Source: Saksenaea vasiformis B4078
Taxonomy: Eukaryota; Mucoromycota; Mucoromycetes; Mucorales; Saksenaeaceae
Assembly (NCBI GenBank): GCA_000697055.1
Contig: JNDT01002350.1
Coordinates: forward strand, 124,001 to 188,000
DNA: 64,000 nucleotides
Direction: 5' to 3'
Below the pieces are notes generated by a model. That model was not told the DNA's origin and ran no database searches. It worked only from the letters and a program-made list of their open reading frames with translations. Within the stretch, counting starts at the first letter, position 1; each line of letters begins with the position of its first letter. Shown here in pieces: positions 48,704 to 59,199 of the stretch. A program made the position numbers and the translations under genes.

Positions 48704-50591
48704 ATGGAAACCGAATCCATGACGAGTTACGATCAGTCCAACAATACACCTACGATGATGACCGAAAAGTTGCCTAGCATTAATATGATTGACGAAGGAA
48801 AAACACCTCCACTTGCTTGCGAGAATGTCAAACATGATCTAATGCAGTCAGACGAACAGGAACGTCAGTACGCCGCTGCCATTGCTGTCACTTCTTCTTT
48901 TCTTCCACCACCGAGCGCGACTTATGCGTATAGTGGTGCAATGCATCATGGGTTTTACAGCCAGAACATGTCACCTCCACTTACTCCCGCTGTTTCTCCT
49001 TCCTCCGTTTTGCTTGACTCGATGCAATTTAAACGCAAATTCTCGGTGGATGTCGGACCGTTTAGTTTTGGTAGTGGAATCCCACAACCAGCATCGATGC
49101 AGGATCCCGATGCATTTCGACGAAGTTCGTGCTCTTCCATGTCTATTGACACGTGTATGCACGACCAACAGCATCAACCGCAACATCCTTATTCTACAGC
49201 TGCGGCCGCTGCCATGGTAGCTGCTGCGGCTTCCCGATGCCCCGACTATTCGTTCTTCAGCACGTGTGATCAGACACCAACCACGCCAGCTGCGGTGAAT
49301 CCTTTTGTTGCTCCTGTATCCGAACAGCAACAGCAACAACAGCAGCATCAGCAACAGCCAAAGGCATCTGCCAAGCGTCATTCGCGATCCTTTGGTGGAC
49401 AGCCATCGCAAGGACCCACGACGCAGCATAAGCATGTGTGCAAGTATGCTTTCTGTGGTTGGAGCTTTAAGCGTTATGAACATCTCAAACGTCATATGTT
49501 GGTTCATACGGGCGAGCGTCCTCATGTCTGTCATTTTCCTGGTTGCGGTAAAAGTTTCAGTCGTTCTGATAATTTCCATGCGCATTATCGTACGCATACC
49601 AAGAAAAGTATGAGTCAGCAAAATAATAACAGCCGCCGAGGATCGCAAGCTCAATCGACACCCAGATCTAGTATTGAAACACCTGTCTCTGCTGGAACGA
49701 TTCATTCGCCTACTTCTCCAGTGTTTGATCAGGATCGAACACCCACCAGCTATTTTGCCAATGCCAGACAGCAGTCATTTGATATGACGCCGTACCAGGA
49801 TATGTACGATCATCATCGTCAGGCTTATTCTACAGAGGTAAAAAAGAAAATCTATCTATCTGTCGATGATCGAGTAAAGTTACTAAAATCATTTTATTTT
49901 TTAGGATAATAGTAATTATCATGAATCACAGCAACCATGGCGTTCATTCAATCCAGTTCTCTCGACAGTTCAAACCCCCTCAGTTGCACCTTCGTCTCCT
50001 TCCGGAACGCCTTCTCTCCTTAATCATGAAACACATTCACCCAATCCATTCCTTTCTTCTTTGCCTACGGATCGAACATCGATTGGCTATCCTATGCATT
50101 CTATTGCTCCTACGTCTCTTACCAATTCAGCTATGGCAGCCGTGGCTTGTTATAGTCCTTTTGCTACTCCTGAGACGATTTCCTCTGGTACCTCACGTCG
50201 TTCCTCCTCCGCTTCGGCCAATTCATCCAATCAACAACAGAAATCGCATATATGTCCCGTTCCACAATGCCAGCGTCGTTTCAAGCGATTAGAGCACTTA
50301 AAACGTCACATGCGTATTCATACACTGGAACGACCTTTTGCTTGCAATTTCCCCAACTGTCACAAGACATTTTCTCGATCGGATAATCTTTCTCAACATA
50401 TGAAGACTCATCAACGAGTTGAAGATAGACGAAGGAGGCAACAACAAAATGGATTTAAACAACCACAAGCACAACAACAACAACAACAACAACACTTGCC
50501 ACCTCTTCATCATCAGAACAACACCACTATGAATGTAGCAGCCGCAAGCATGAATATGAATTGGCATGCCAATACCGGGACAGTTGTCTAA
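48704..50591 (+). CDS. C2H2 transcription factor with two separated pairs of zinc fingers
   Basis: A probable nuclear DNA-binding regulator. Two exons (48704-49837 and 49905-50591, intron 67 bp) give 606 residues. The first finger pair starts near residue 246: C-x4-C-x12-H-x3-H with [17 protein letters not shown], the linker HTGERPHV, then [17 protein letters not shown]. The second pair starts near residue 493 with [24 protein letters not shown] and [16 protein letters not shown]. The recognition helices of the two pairs are similar (R-EHLKRH and SRSDN), so they may have arisen by duplication and bind related sites. The rest is Ser/Thr/Pro-rich, with a poly-Ala patch and two Gln runs (near residues 207-225 and 590). 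I cannot assign an orthologue. Confidence 0.85.
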
Positions 50592-51260
50592 ATTGCGAAA
50601 CCAATCACTTTATCAAAATTGGGAGGTCATTTATGTAATCCATGTCTCTTTTTTTTTTCTTCTTCTTTTCTTTTCTTTTTTTTTTTTTTGCATGTTCATA
50701 TTTTTTTTCTTTTTTTTTCTTTAATTTTTTGCTCGGTTCATCTTTGACTTGGTGGAATAACCTCTTTTCTTTTATTTTTTTTTTCTTCTTTTTTTTTATA
50801 TCTTTTTAATTGTATAGATCCGTCATTCGTATGTTTCCTTTTTTCATAAGCGGTCATGAATTTCCTTCCCCCAATCCAATTCTTTTAAGCATTTGTCACT
50901 CCCCATTTTTTTTATGTCTTTCTCCATCCACAGAGTCAAGCAACAGCTTTTTTTTTTAACAAAAAAAAATATCATTTTCCTTATGCAAAGTAAAGAAAGA
51001 AAAAAAAAAGAAAAGAAAGAAAGAAAAATCTTTCACAGAATTTTTACAGCGGATCTCTTGAGTTTGGTCTTATTAAAAAAAGAAAATGATGTTAATTCAA
51101 AAAGGGAGTCTAATTCCACTATTGTCTTCCTTATTACAATTCTCCTTTTCCACTTGAACATTACTGCTATTTCAAGACTCTGTATTCCTTTAGTCACTAG
51201 ACTGCTTTATTACTTTGACACTTTAACACAGTACAATTAGATGGAACCATACAAATCATA
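50592..51260. other. Convergent 3' region, very T-rich
   Basis: Long T and TTTTC runs directly after the zinc-finger stop (50650-50810) and again near 50907-50960, followed by A-rich tracts. Probably 3' untranslated sequence of the two converging genes. No gene seen. Confidence 0.55.
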
Positions 51261-51581
51261 TTAATCGTGGCTGTGCGTCACCGCCTTGCCTTTACCAGCT
51301 CCTGCAATAGCTCCGGCTCCAGCATGAGCCTTGGCTCCAACCTCGCCTTTTACAAGACCATGAAGGACATTTACTTTGCCACCAAGTGCGCCGCCAATGT
51401 CACCTACGAGACCTGCACCAAGACCATCACCATAGACTAGATCCTTGTCACCGCGCTTAGTGAGTTCTGATTCTTCTTGAGCGTAAACGATATTCGATTC
51501 TACAGATTCTCCAACAGGAGCAGCCTTAACAGCAGCGACCAAGAGGATAGAAGCACAGAGAGCAACGAGATTGAAGTGCAT
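51261..51581 (-). CDS. Gly/Ala-rich secreted peptide precursor, copy A
   Basis: One of three paralogous 106-residue precursors. Residues 1-20 are a signal peptide (MHFNLVALCASILLVAAVKA), 21-43 an acidic propeptide ending Thr-Lys-Arg (Kex2-type site at 42-43), and 44-106 the mature part. The mature part is rich in Gly and Ala with repeated GxxxG spacing (GAGLVGDIGGALGG, then AGAGAIAGAGKGK) and ends with HSHD. It has no Cys in the mature part and no known domain. Copy A is the most diverged of the three: its propeptide is nearly the same as in B and C, while the mature half differs in many positions. Single exon. TATA box and upstream motif are shared with B and C. Function unknown; membrane-active, antimicrobial, signalling or wall roles are all possible. 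Confidence 0.82.
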   Translation of the reverse strand: MHFNLVALCASILLVAAVKAAPVGESVESNIVYAQEESELTKRGDKDLVYGDGLGAGLVGDIGGALGGKVNVLHGLVKGEVGAKAHAGAGAIAGAGKGKAVTHSHD

Positions 51582-51664
51582 GTTGTTGTATTAGTTGTAG
51601 AGTGGATAAGATAAGAGAGACACTTGTTGTGATGAAGAAATCTCGATTCGCAAAAGTTACTGCT

Positions 51665-51672
51665 TATTTATA
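51665..51672 (-). promoter_or_regulatory. TATA box, peptide copy A
   Basis: TATAAATA on the minus strand, 84 bp upstream of the start. It continues AAGC as in copies B and C. The interval to the ATG is strongly conserved among the three, including CATCTTATCCACTCTACAAC in closely related form. Confidence 0.75.
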
Positions 51673-51746
51673 CCTTTGCTTCACCATAGCTGTTACCCAT
51701 CTAAACATCAATTCTGCATCTTTACCCAAGGAAGATTGTGTTAATG

Positions 51747-51764
51747 CGCCTGCATGATGCATAC
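51747..51764 (-). promoter_or_regulatory. Shared upstream motif, peptide copy A
   Basis: The plus strand reads CGCCTGCATGATGCATAC, 75 bp upstream of the TATA box. The same 18 bp occur at 56578-56595 with no change and at 59182-59199 with one change. It contains two TGCAT-type half-sites, so it is a good candidate for a transcription-factor site. Confidence 0.6.
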
Positions 51765-54700
51765 GTGCTCTTGCATCTTCTTACTTTCGGTTTGTTTCTG
51801 TGTTTGTGACACGCAAAAAAATGAGAACTTTATTTTCAGCCGCCATAATAGAGTTCGCTGTGTTATACCGTTGCATCCACAGGTATTGTTATCTCCGTAC
51901 GTGCATCACTACCACCGAACTCACACTTAGGAAACAGGCTATTGTAAAATGCTGAATTTGTTCTTGCAAGCAACCCAAAAAAAGATAAGGTTCCTCAACA
52001 GCAATGCTTTCTATCCTTGTTTTGAACAAGCACTGTTCATCCAAAGTTGTACCTCCTGTATTGATTACGATGAAGATCTATACTTCGTCATTCATCATCT
52101 AAGCAATAACTCTTCTGAGAAGCGCGATTTGTTTTTTATTTGTAACGCGAAGACACTGTGGGCGGATCTGTAGCACACACCGCGGCGCTGATGTATAGCA
52201 GAATTCATAAAAATCAACAGTAATGTCCATATTTATCAACAGGTAAATACTGATCTTCCAAAACTAAAAGGAATCCTCTTGTTCAAAACAAGAACTGAAG
52301 CCGATTACCCTTCATTGGTACGGCGTTTTGGCATACTTCGCCATCAGCCATATGTAGACAGCAGTCAATAGATCTATTTTCTCCATTACAGGCGATTTGA
52401 ACTGACTGCTTTACATTGTGCCCATACTCCTTTACCATACCTTAAGCTACGATATGTACTAAGATCGCTAAGTTAAATCGGTTTGCCGATAGTAATTCTG
52501 CACTATAATTGCTGGTCCTTTTGGCAGAATGAATATTTCTAGCTGAAGTCTCACGTACTGCACTAATCTGATTTTCTACATCGATCTGACCTGACGATTT
52601 ACTTTACCAAACTAACTTTGCATAAATTTCGTTCTCAGATAAGCAATCTGGTTCAATGCCTTCGTCAAAAACTATACAATCCTATCGCTTTAATAGTAAA
52701 CTTAATTTTCCTTGCATTTCAAGCAAGGCCGCCACAAAACCATGCGACGGTCAGATGATTGTACACATTCCGGTGGATCACAGGTGAAATGCTCGTAGTG
52801 TATTGTGTATATCATTACAGAGTGCATCCTTCTTGTATTTAGGGAAGCCAAAGTTATCTCTCTGTACTTTATTAAGGCTCTGAGTTCGTGTTTGAGGATC
52901 GTAACTCAAGGGGAGAAAACAAAGTTTCCTTAAAGACGTGAGCAGAAGGGAAGCTCATGTCCGTCGAGGATATGAATGCATTGACACAGTCTGTATGCGT
53001 CTCTGATGCCGATAAGTTATACACCAATCCAGTCAAGGAACCAGCTGGGGAGACCGAGGTGGAGAAAGCACTCCCTTCAGTACGACCAATTCTGTTTCAG
53101 TGGTGCACTTACAACACAGGGAATGGGCGCGCAATTCATTTCAGAGCTTGCAAGATGGCGTCTATTGCAGCAGCTTAAGATGAAATTAGCCCTTGCATCC
53201 GCCTATAGGTGCCCCGACGGCATGGTTTTCTATCGCTGTGGGCAAAATTTCATCTCATGCGATGTTGTGCGACAAGCTTTTGCCGAGCATATGTAGCCTT
53301 TCCCATTCTAGAACTCCTCGTGCCCTCAATCATGCAAATTCGGAAACTCCGTCTGGAAACAAACAAAGCTATTCAGTAGTCACTCCTCAGGGTGCATCTA
53401 CTTCGTTAAAAAACGGAAGTTAGGCCCGCATATTTAGAAGTCTGTGTATGCAATGATGTCTCTCAATGCAAAAGATGCTAAATAATTTGCGACACCTGAT
53501 CAGTCCTTAGCAGGCCACAAGATGCAGCAGATCGAAAACCTCGTCGCTATCCGATAAGGAAAGCAATGCCGAGAAGAGTATTTGCAACTCGGATACCTAA
53601 TAGAACCTGGATCAGTTGAACATTTGTCAACTTGTATTCTACTGGTTCACGATGCGGTCGGCGCCTCTTGATTGAGTTCTCGAGAACTTAACGTAACTAG
53701 TCATAGTGGCCTTATACCAAAAGTACGCTCAATACAAGTGTATGAGGTAGTTACAGCGCATATACATCGGCCAAGAGCAGCAAAATGCTGGATCGTGCTC
53801 CTCTGTAGCAATTATATCACTTACGTTTCGTGAGGTATCCTTAAAATAAACAGATCACAGGTATAGTTTTTGTAAATCATCGTAAACGATTAGTGTCCAA
53901 GGGGATCTACACCGAGGGTTCATTTACCATTGAAGACCCTATCTATCGATGTAGTTTAAGAAAAAATTATTACCATATTCCAAGCAGTTCAAAAGCATTT
54001 TATGATTCATTGCTATCACCTGTGCCGGTATCAAGCACTGAAAAACGTGGGCGGCGTACACTGCGCTCACATTGGCGTGATCTTTATCAAGGCCATGATA
54101 CCCAAGGCCTATGACACGTTGTCATAACAGCAGTTGATTGCAGTAATTTACTTCCTTTGATGTTGTATGCCTACAAATGACATCTGACATAAAAAAAAAA
54201 AGATGAATTATGGTACGTATACATCAAATATCGCCGCACGCACACCGCTTGGAAAGGCACCACAACGTTCCGGAAGTATTCGGCGATCAAAAAACTCTTT
54301 TGAGAGAAAAAATGCTACTGTTCACATCATGCTAACAGATACTTTTATAAACACCACCAATTATGAGTTGCAAGCATCAAGAGATTAATTCTTTTATGAA
54401 AGTACACCAGACCATCAAGAAGAACTTTTATTCCGCGAGTATCGGTTAGACAGATATAGAAAATCAGATGGTTGAATAGATACGGCTCCGTTAGAGCTGT
54501 TTGTTCAGCGGAAAGAACCGGCAGCTGTGTTGCGAAAATGCTGTGCAATTAATCGAGACACACAGATAATGCTGAGCATACATAATGACGTTAACGGATG
54601 AGAAGATCTCTGAAAATGACAACTTGGAAACTATGTTTATTGGAACAACACTAAAAAGCTGAAAAGTATTCATGTTTGCAGAACTAGATCTATGGCTTAG

Positions 54701-56093
54701 TCATTAATAACAATAAGGATCTAGCTCTTTAGCAAGTGGTTCATTGCAACCTGAAAGAAATGGTGAAGACGCTGTTTAAACAGTACAGTCGGAACTTCCG
54801 AGAAAACTGGAACAGCTTATACGTAAGTACAAGACCAGGATGGCTTGCAGTTTTATACAGTACTACGCACATTAGAGACTTGCTTTAGACAATAGCTAGA
54901 AAACCATGTGCCAGAACCAAATGACATAAGTACGTTCAATATTGCAGAAATAAATAGTTTTGTAGCGCGATAACGGTAGGCTAACTTAATCACCTAATTT
55001 GCGAAACAAAATAGGATGCCCTACGTCAACCTGGTCCCTCGATATACAGAAAAGTCAGAGAGTAGTATAAAAGTGAAACTATGGGCAGTAAATGGAATAA
55101 CACTTGGATGTCATTTTGCTTGAACATCAAAGGATAATTTCGCCGCCACCGGAGGTCGACATTGCATCATGACCGGTGGGAGAGATATAGGAAAGATCCT
55201 GGCAACACAGGCCAGTGGAAATATTAAGCACTGCCATTACAGAAAATGGCTGATGCTGCATGCGTGACCAAATCTACTTGCTATAATAATGGCCAAAAAG
55301 CACCATCACAGCTGGGTCAGCTCGCGGTAGAGGTCATAAAGGCTAAATCATAGATAAGAGGACATTAGTGATGCTGAACGTACATTCCGTCAAAATTACA
55401 TTACCCAGAATGTTAGAGAATGGAGCCTACGAAAAACAAAGGATTTGTAAATAACGATATCGTCTTCCGATTCGAAAGATAACGAATAAATATGCAACAT
55501 CCGAGCAACTGCCAATGTTCTAAGAGATACCGCGATTGGAATTATTTCTGCCACACGATAGTACAAACGCTTCTAAAACGATACACTCGTTTTATTTAAG
55601 AGAAGTCTTTTGAAAAGGATGATGCGTGATGCGTGAACACGCAGCACTCACTCCATGCTCGGTCGTTCCGAAAGACACAGCCATCCTCCCATTGCACCTC
55701 ATCGTCTAAAGCAAATGATACCATTGGGAATTGGAATAATGAATCGGAATAGTTAACCAACAATGCACAACATAGTGTATTCTCAGCTAATGCCTAATAC
55801 TCTGCTTCCTCGCACAAAGCTCAAGGATACGACAAGCATAAAGAAATACTTGCCATTGTAAATTCGTTTGGAGCCAATTCCAAATAGATTATAGCAGTGC
55901 AGAATTATACGGAAAATCAGGTAGTTTCGGAGATTCCCACTAAATCCGGATATGTTGCCAAAACTTAAGACGTAGTGGCACCGGCCAATCGAGAACAGTA
56001 TCTAATGGCTTGTACTTCTCCATTTGCTACACTGGTTTATTACTTTGACATTTTTTTAACACAATACAATTAGATGGAATCATACAAATGATA
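51765..56093. other. Gene-poor region between peptide copies A and B
   Basis: About 4.3 kb without an intact gene. It holds a decayed Tc1/mariner transposase (52957-53420). Frames at 53893-54114 and 54203-54388 have no recognisable domain. Confidence 0.5.
52957..53420 (+). pseudogene. Decayed Tc1/mariner-type transposase, second relic
   Basis: In order on the plus strand, with frameshifts: FSGALTTQGMGAQFI (fits the family's VWGCxTxxGxG block after the first catalytic Asp), DGVYCSSL with DEI in the next frame (fits MDxxxYCxILxDEL), MVFYRCGQNFISCDVVRQAF (fits the IFQQDxAPxHTAxxVxxWF block around the second catalytic Asp, which is lost here), then SRTPRALNHAN (fits SPDLNPIEN). No intact frame. 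Sequence and strand differ from the relic at 12780-13730. Confidence 0.65.
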
Positions 56094-56414
56094 TTAATGG
56101 TGGCCCTTCGTCTTTCCTTCGAATTTACCGAGACCTGCACCACCCACGACACCAGCGCCAGCTTTGCCTCCAGCACCACCTTTGACGAGACCGTGGCCAA
56201 TATCGAAGGCACCGCCAAGTCCACCTCCGGCATTTCCTCCAGCTGCAGCGCCAAGTCCTTTACCCTTAACCTTGGTCTCACCACCACGCTTAGCGAGTTC
56301 TGATTCTTCTTGAGCGTAAACGATGTTCGATGCCACAGATTCTTCGACAGGAGCAGCCTTAACAGCGGCAACCAAGAGGATAGAAGCACAGAGAGCAATG
56401 AGATTGAAACGCAT
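56094..56414 (-). CDS. Gly/Ala-rich secreted peptide precursor, copy B
   Basis: A 106-residue paralogue of copies A and C. Start chosen at 56414 because it gives the same signal peptide (MRFNLIALCASILLVAAVKA) and length; the open frame continues 24 codons upstream, but those codons correspond to the conserved 5' untranslated region of the other copies. Propeptide 21-43 ends Ala-Lys-Arg. The mature 63 residues begin with a basic stretch (GGETKVKGKGLG), pass through a Gly/Ala core with repeated GxxxG (GAAAGGNAGGGLGGAFDIGH, KGGAGGKAGAGVVGG) and end FEGKTKGHH. Net charge of the mature part is positive and it contains no Cys. Nearly identical to copy C, 2,601 bp away. Confidence 0.85.
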   Translation of the reverse strand: MRFNLIALCASILLVAAVKAAPVEESVASNIVYAQEESELAKRGGETKVKGKGLGAAAGGNAGGGLGGAFDIGHGLVKGGAGGKAGAGVVGGAGLGKFEGKTKGHH

Positions 56415-56495
56415 GTTGTTGTTTTGGTTGTAGAGTGGATAAGATGAGCGAGACACTTGTTGTGATGAAGAAATACCGGCTTGCAATCTGCGGCT

Positions 56496-56503
56496 TATTT
56501 ATA
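56496..56503 (-). promoter_or_regulatory. TATA box, peptide copy B
   Basis: TATAAATA on the minus strand, 82 bp upstream of the start at 56414, in the same conserved context as copies A and C. Confidence 0.75.
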
Positions 56504-56577
56504 TTTTTTCCTTGTCCTAGAGATTAGCTACGTAGACATCAATTTCGTTTCGTTTCCTCATGAAGATGCTGCTAGAA

Positions 56578-56595
56578 CGCCTGCATGATGCATAC
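56578..56595 (-). promoter_or_regulatory. Shared upstream motif, peptide copy B
   Basis: CGCCTGCATGATGCATAC on the plus strand, 75 bp upstream of the TATA box; identical to the copy A motif. Confidence 0.6.
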
Positions 56596-58694
56596 AATTT
56601 TGCACAGGCTTATGCATGTTAGCGCTCCCCGTCTCGTTTTTTGCGCTCGTGACACGCATAGGAAGACAACTCTATTTTTCAGCCGCCAAAACAGGGTACT
56701 TTCTGCTGAAAGGTTATCGTTGATGGCGTCGCAAAGGTAAGTAACCCCTGGAAAACAGAAGATCACGCGGACGCCTTTCCTTTCGCAACTTTATTTTTGT
56801 ACCTTTTAGGCACGTAACCTAGTTCGAGGGTCCTGGAATATGTCATGCTCCCCATACGCCTTTGGAAATAACGAAGCTTTAATATCAAGGCTTATGGTAA
56901 AGGTTGCTACCCTATCTTCTAGATAACATACATTTATCGCTTGCTCATAAAGAATTCAAGAAAAAAAAGCATTTGCTTCTGTTTGTAACGCAAAAGGACT
57001 GTTAAATGCTTTGTAACACATGCTACCGCACTTACATGCAGTAAATACTGATATTTGTTACATAGGATACCGACAGTTATCATTCGCGTTTGCGTATTGC
57101 CACAAATAAACAGTACATCCTTCCTCGGTACGTTAATGACCTTTCACAAGCTCTTCGCGGACCCAAAGGCCAACGTAACGTATTATCAGTATTATAAGAT
57201 TGTAAGAAGTTTTAATACTGACATTTCAAAATGATGTAAAGCTCCGAGATTCGAAGCCGAAGATTCTGCATGCCTTGCGCAACAATCAGATAATTCATAA
57301 ATCTTTCAATTGAACTAAAATTGGGACGGTGTTAAAATCTCGAGCAATTGAACGGGATATTTGGCTACTAGCCAACGCCCACGACTCGAACAAGATTAGT
57401 ACCAAGCGTGGAATGCGTCTAGCTTCCCGAGATGGTCGTTCCAAGCCCGACGCCGAATACTGTAGCCCATTGCTGTAAAGGTATGCATCGCATGCCCGTA
57501 ACGCCATCATCTGCAAGCAATCTGGAAGCATGTCTTATTACCGCAGGACTATACCGTAATAGAGAGCTTAACTTCCTATAGCGCCCCATATTATTGATCA
57601 TCTGCTGCACACCTCTCAATCAGCATAGCGAAACTGAGACGTCTCGACCAAATTGCCTTCCGACTGGTTTGGTTGATCCTATGTATAGTTGTTTTTAAAA
57701 AAGCTTTTCCGACCATTCATGGTTTCCTAACGAGGCAAAAGGAAAGATATCTATAATCCAAGTCGGTTTGCTAATCAGAACTTGAGGATGATCTGGAAAG
57801 TCCCATTGCCTATTTTGAAAGCTTAATAAGCTATGAAGTCCTATATTGCCTAGTTTATTTCTATCATCTGGATATCTGCAACGGGCGTATTAATCATTTA
57901 CAGCCCTTTTGTGTTTGTGAAAGTAGATCAACGCAATGCATGCTCTTTCTGGCGGAAACATGGCACTTGTATCTGCTTGCAGATAATATTCTATTATGAA
58001 TTCTCAGGATGTCCAATACAGAAATTTCCTTGGTCATTTAGTTTCACTTCTAAATGTAATCTCTTAAAGAAAGAGGGAAGCGTGCATATTTTTCGCAGTT
58101 TTTTAAGTATTTGCTTCTACATGCGTAAACGATAATAGAACAGAAATAACAAGCGCCATACTGTGGAACCGATTTTTGATCAGTAGCACTTAAACTGGAA
58201 AGTAGCACGTATCCTCCCCGAAACGTACTTCAAGTAAATAACAAGGAAAAACTATACTAGCGTGTATTTGCGCAACGCAGGTAGCGGGTTTGCTTGTCAT
58301 TTCCGGCTTGCCTACTCATTTGAAAAATAATGAAGGAATGAACCCTGATTAAAGGCATTTTGAGTCTATCATGCAGCAGATGCCCCTTTTAGTGCGATCA
58401 GTATCATCTCTATACGTCAACGTAAGAGGCTGATAAGTACAGTTTTTACCTAACATTTGCCTATTAGGAATTCACGATGGCAGACCATCTGACATGTGTA
58501 ATTTGAAGAACGAGACAGGACGCCCTTGTTTATCAGCTCTAGAGAGCTTCCCGCTAAATTTGGACGGTATTACTGCATCTTAATACCGTGGTATAGGTAG
58601 TTCATCAGAGCAAGTCAATATTCTGTACTCTTTCATCGGTTTATTACTTGACATTTTTATCACAATACAATTAGATGGAGTTATACAAATGATA
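56596..58694. other. Intergenic between peptide copies B and C
   Basis: About 2.1 kb, no intact gene. A short minus-strand stretch at 57295-57620 reads as protein-like in two overlapping frames, but I could not assign it. The sequence immediately 3' of copies B and C is alike (TTTATTACTT, then ACAATACAATTAGATGGA). Confidence 0.5.
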
Positions 58695-59015
58695 TTAATG
58701 GTGGCCCTTCGTCTTCCCTTCGAATTTACCAAGGCCTAAACCACCCACGACACCAGCGCCAGCTTTGCCTCCAGCACCACCTTTGATGAGACCGTGACCA
58801 ATATCGAAGCCACCGCCAAGTGCAGCTCCAGCATTTCCTCCAGCTGCAGCGCCAAGTCCTTTACCCTTAACCTTGGTCTCACCACCACGCTTGGCGAATT
58901 CCGATTGTTCCTGAGCGTACACAGAGTTCGATGCCACAGATTCTTCGACAGGAGCAGCCTTGACAGCGGCAACCAAGAGGATAGAAGCACAGAGAGCAAT
59001 GAGATTGAAACGCAT
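58695..59015 (-). CDS. Gly/Ala-rich secreted peptide precursor, copy C
   Basis: A 106-residue paralogue with the same signal peptide as copy B (MRFNLIALCASILLVAAVKA), a propeptide ending EFAKR at 39-43, and a mature part that differs from copy B at only about seven positions (for example AGAALGGGFDIGHGLIKG here). The Lys/Gly-rich start, the GxxxG core and the KTKGHH end are all kept. The propeptide differs at three positions. Intact, single exon, with conserved 5' and 3' flanks. Together with B it looks like a recent duplicate. Predicted secreted and Kex2-processed; no function can be assigned from family knowledge. Confidence 0.85.
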   Translation of the reverse strand: MRFNLIALCASILLVAAVKAAPVEESVASNSVYAQEQSEFAKRGGETKVKGKGLGAAAGGNAGAALGGGFDIGHGLIKGGAGGKAGAGVVGGLGLGKFEGKTKGHH

Positions 59016-59096
59016 GTTGTTGTTTTAGTTGTAGAGTGGATAAGATGAGATAGACACTTGTTATGATGAAGGAATCTTGGTTCGCAATCTGCGGCT

Positions 59097-59104
59097 TATT
59101 TATA
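59097..59104 (-). promoter_or_regulatory. TATA box, peptide copy C
   Basis: TATAAATA on the minus strand, 82 bp upstream of the start at 59015. Confidence 0.75.
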
Positions 59105-59181
59105 TTTTTTTTATCTTGACCTGGCGGTTATCCATGTAGACATGAATTCTGCTTCTTTTCCTAAGTAAGGTGCTGCTAGAA

Positions 59182-59199
59182 CGCCTGCATAATGCATAC
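59182..59199 (-). promoter_or_regulatory. Shared upstream motif, peptide copy C
   Basis: CGCCTGCATAATGCATAC on the plus strand, 78 bp upstream of the TATA box; one base differs from copies A and B. Confidence 0.6.

Noticed and set aside
48971..49705. 244-residue minus-strand frame
   Set aside because: Antisense shadow of the zinc-finger gene; composition is biased (Leu/Arg) and no domain is seen.
57295..57620. Possible reverse-transcriptase remnant (LADDG in one frame)
   Set aside because: Only a four-residue resemblance to the active-site motif; the flanking blocks of LINE or LTR reverse transcriptases are absent.
51261..59015. Bacterial origin of the Gly-rich peptides (class II bacteriocin look-alike)
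   Set aside because: GxxxG spacing is reminiscent, but the eukaryotic signal peptide, Kex2-type site and TATA promoter argue for a native fungal gene family.
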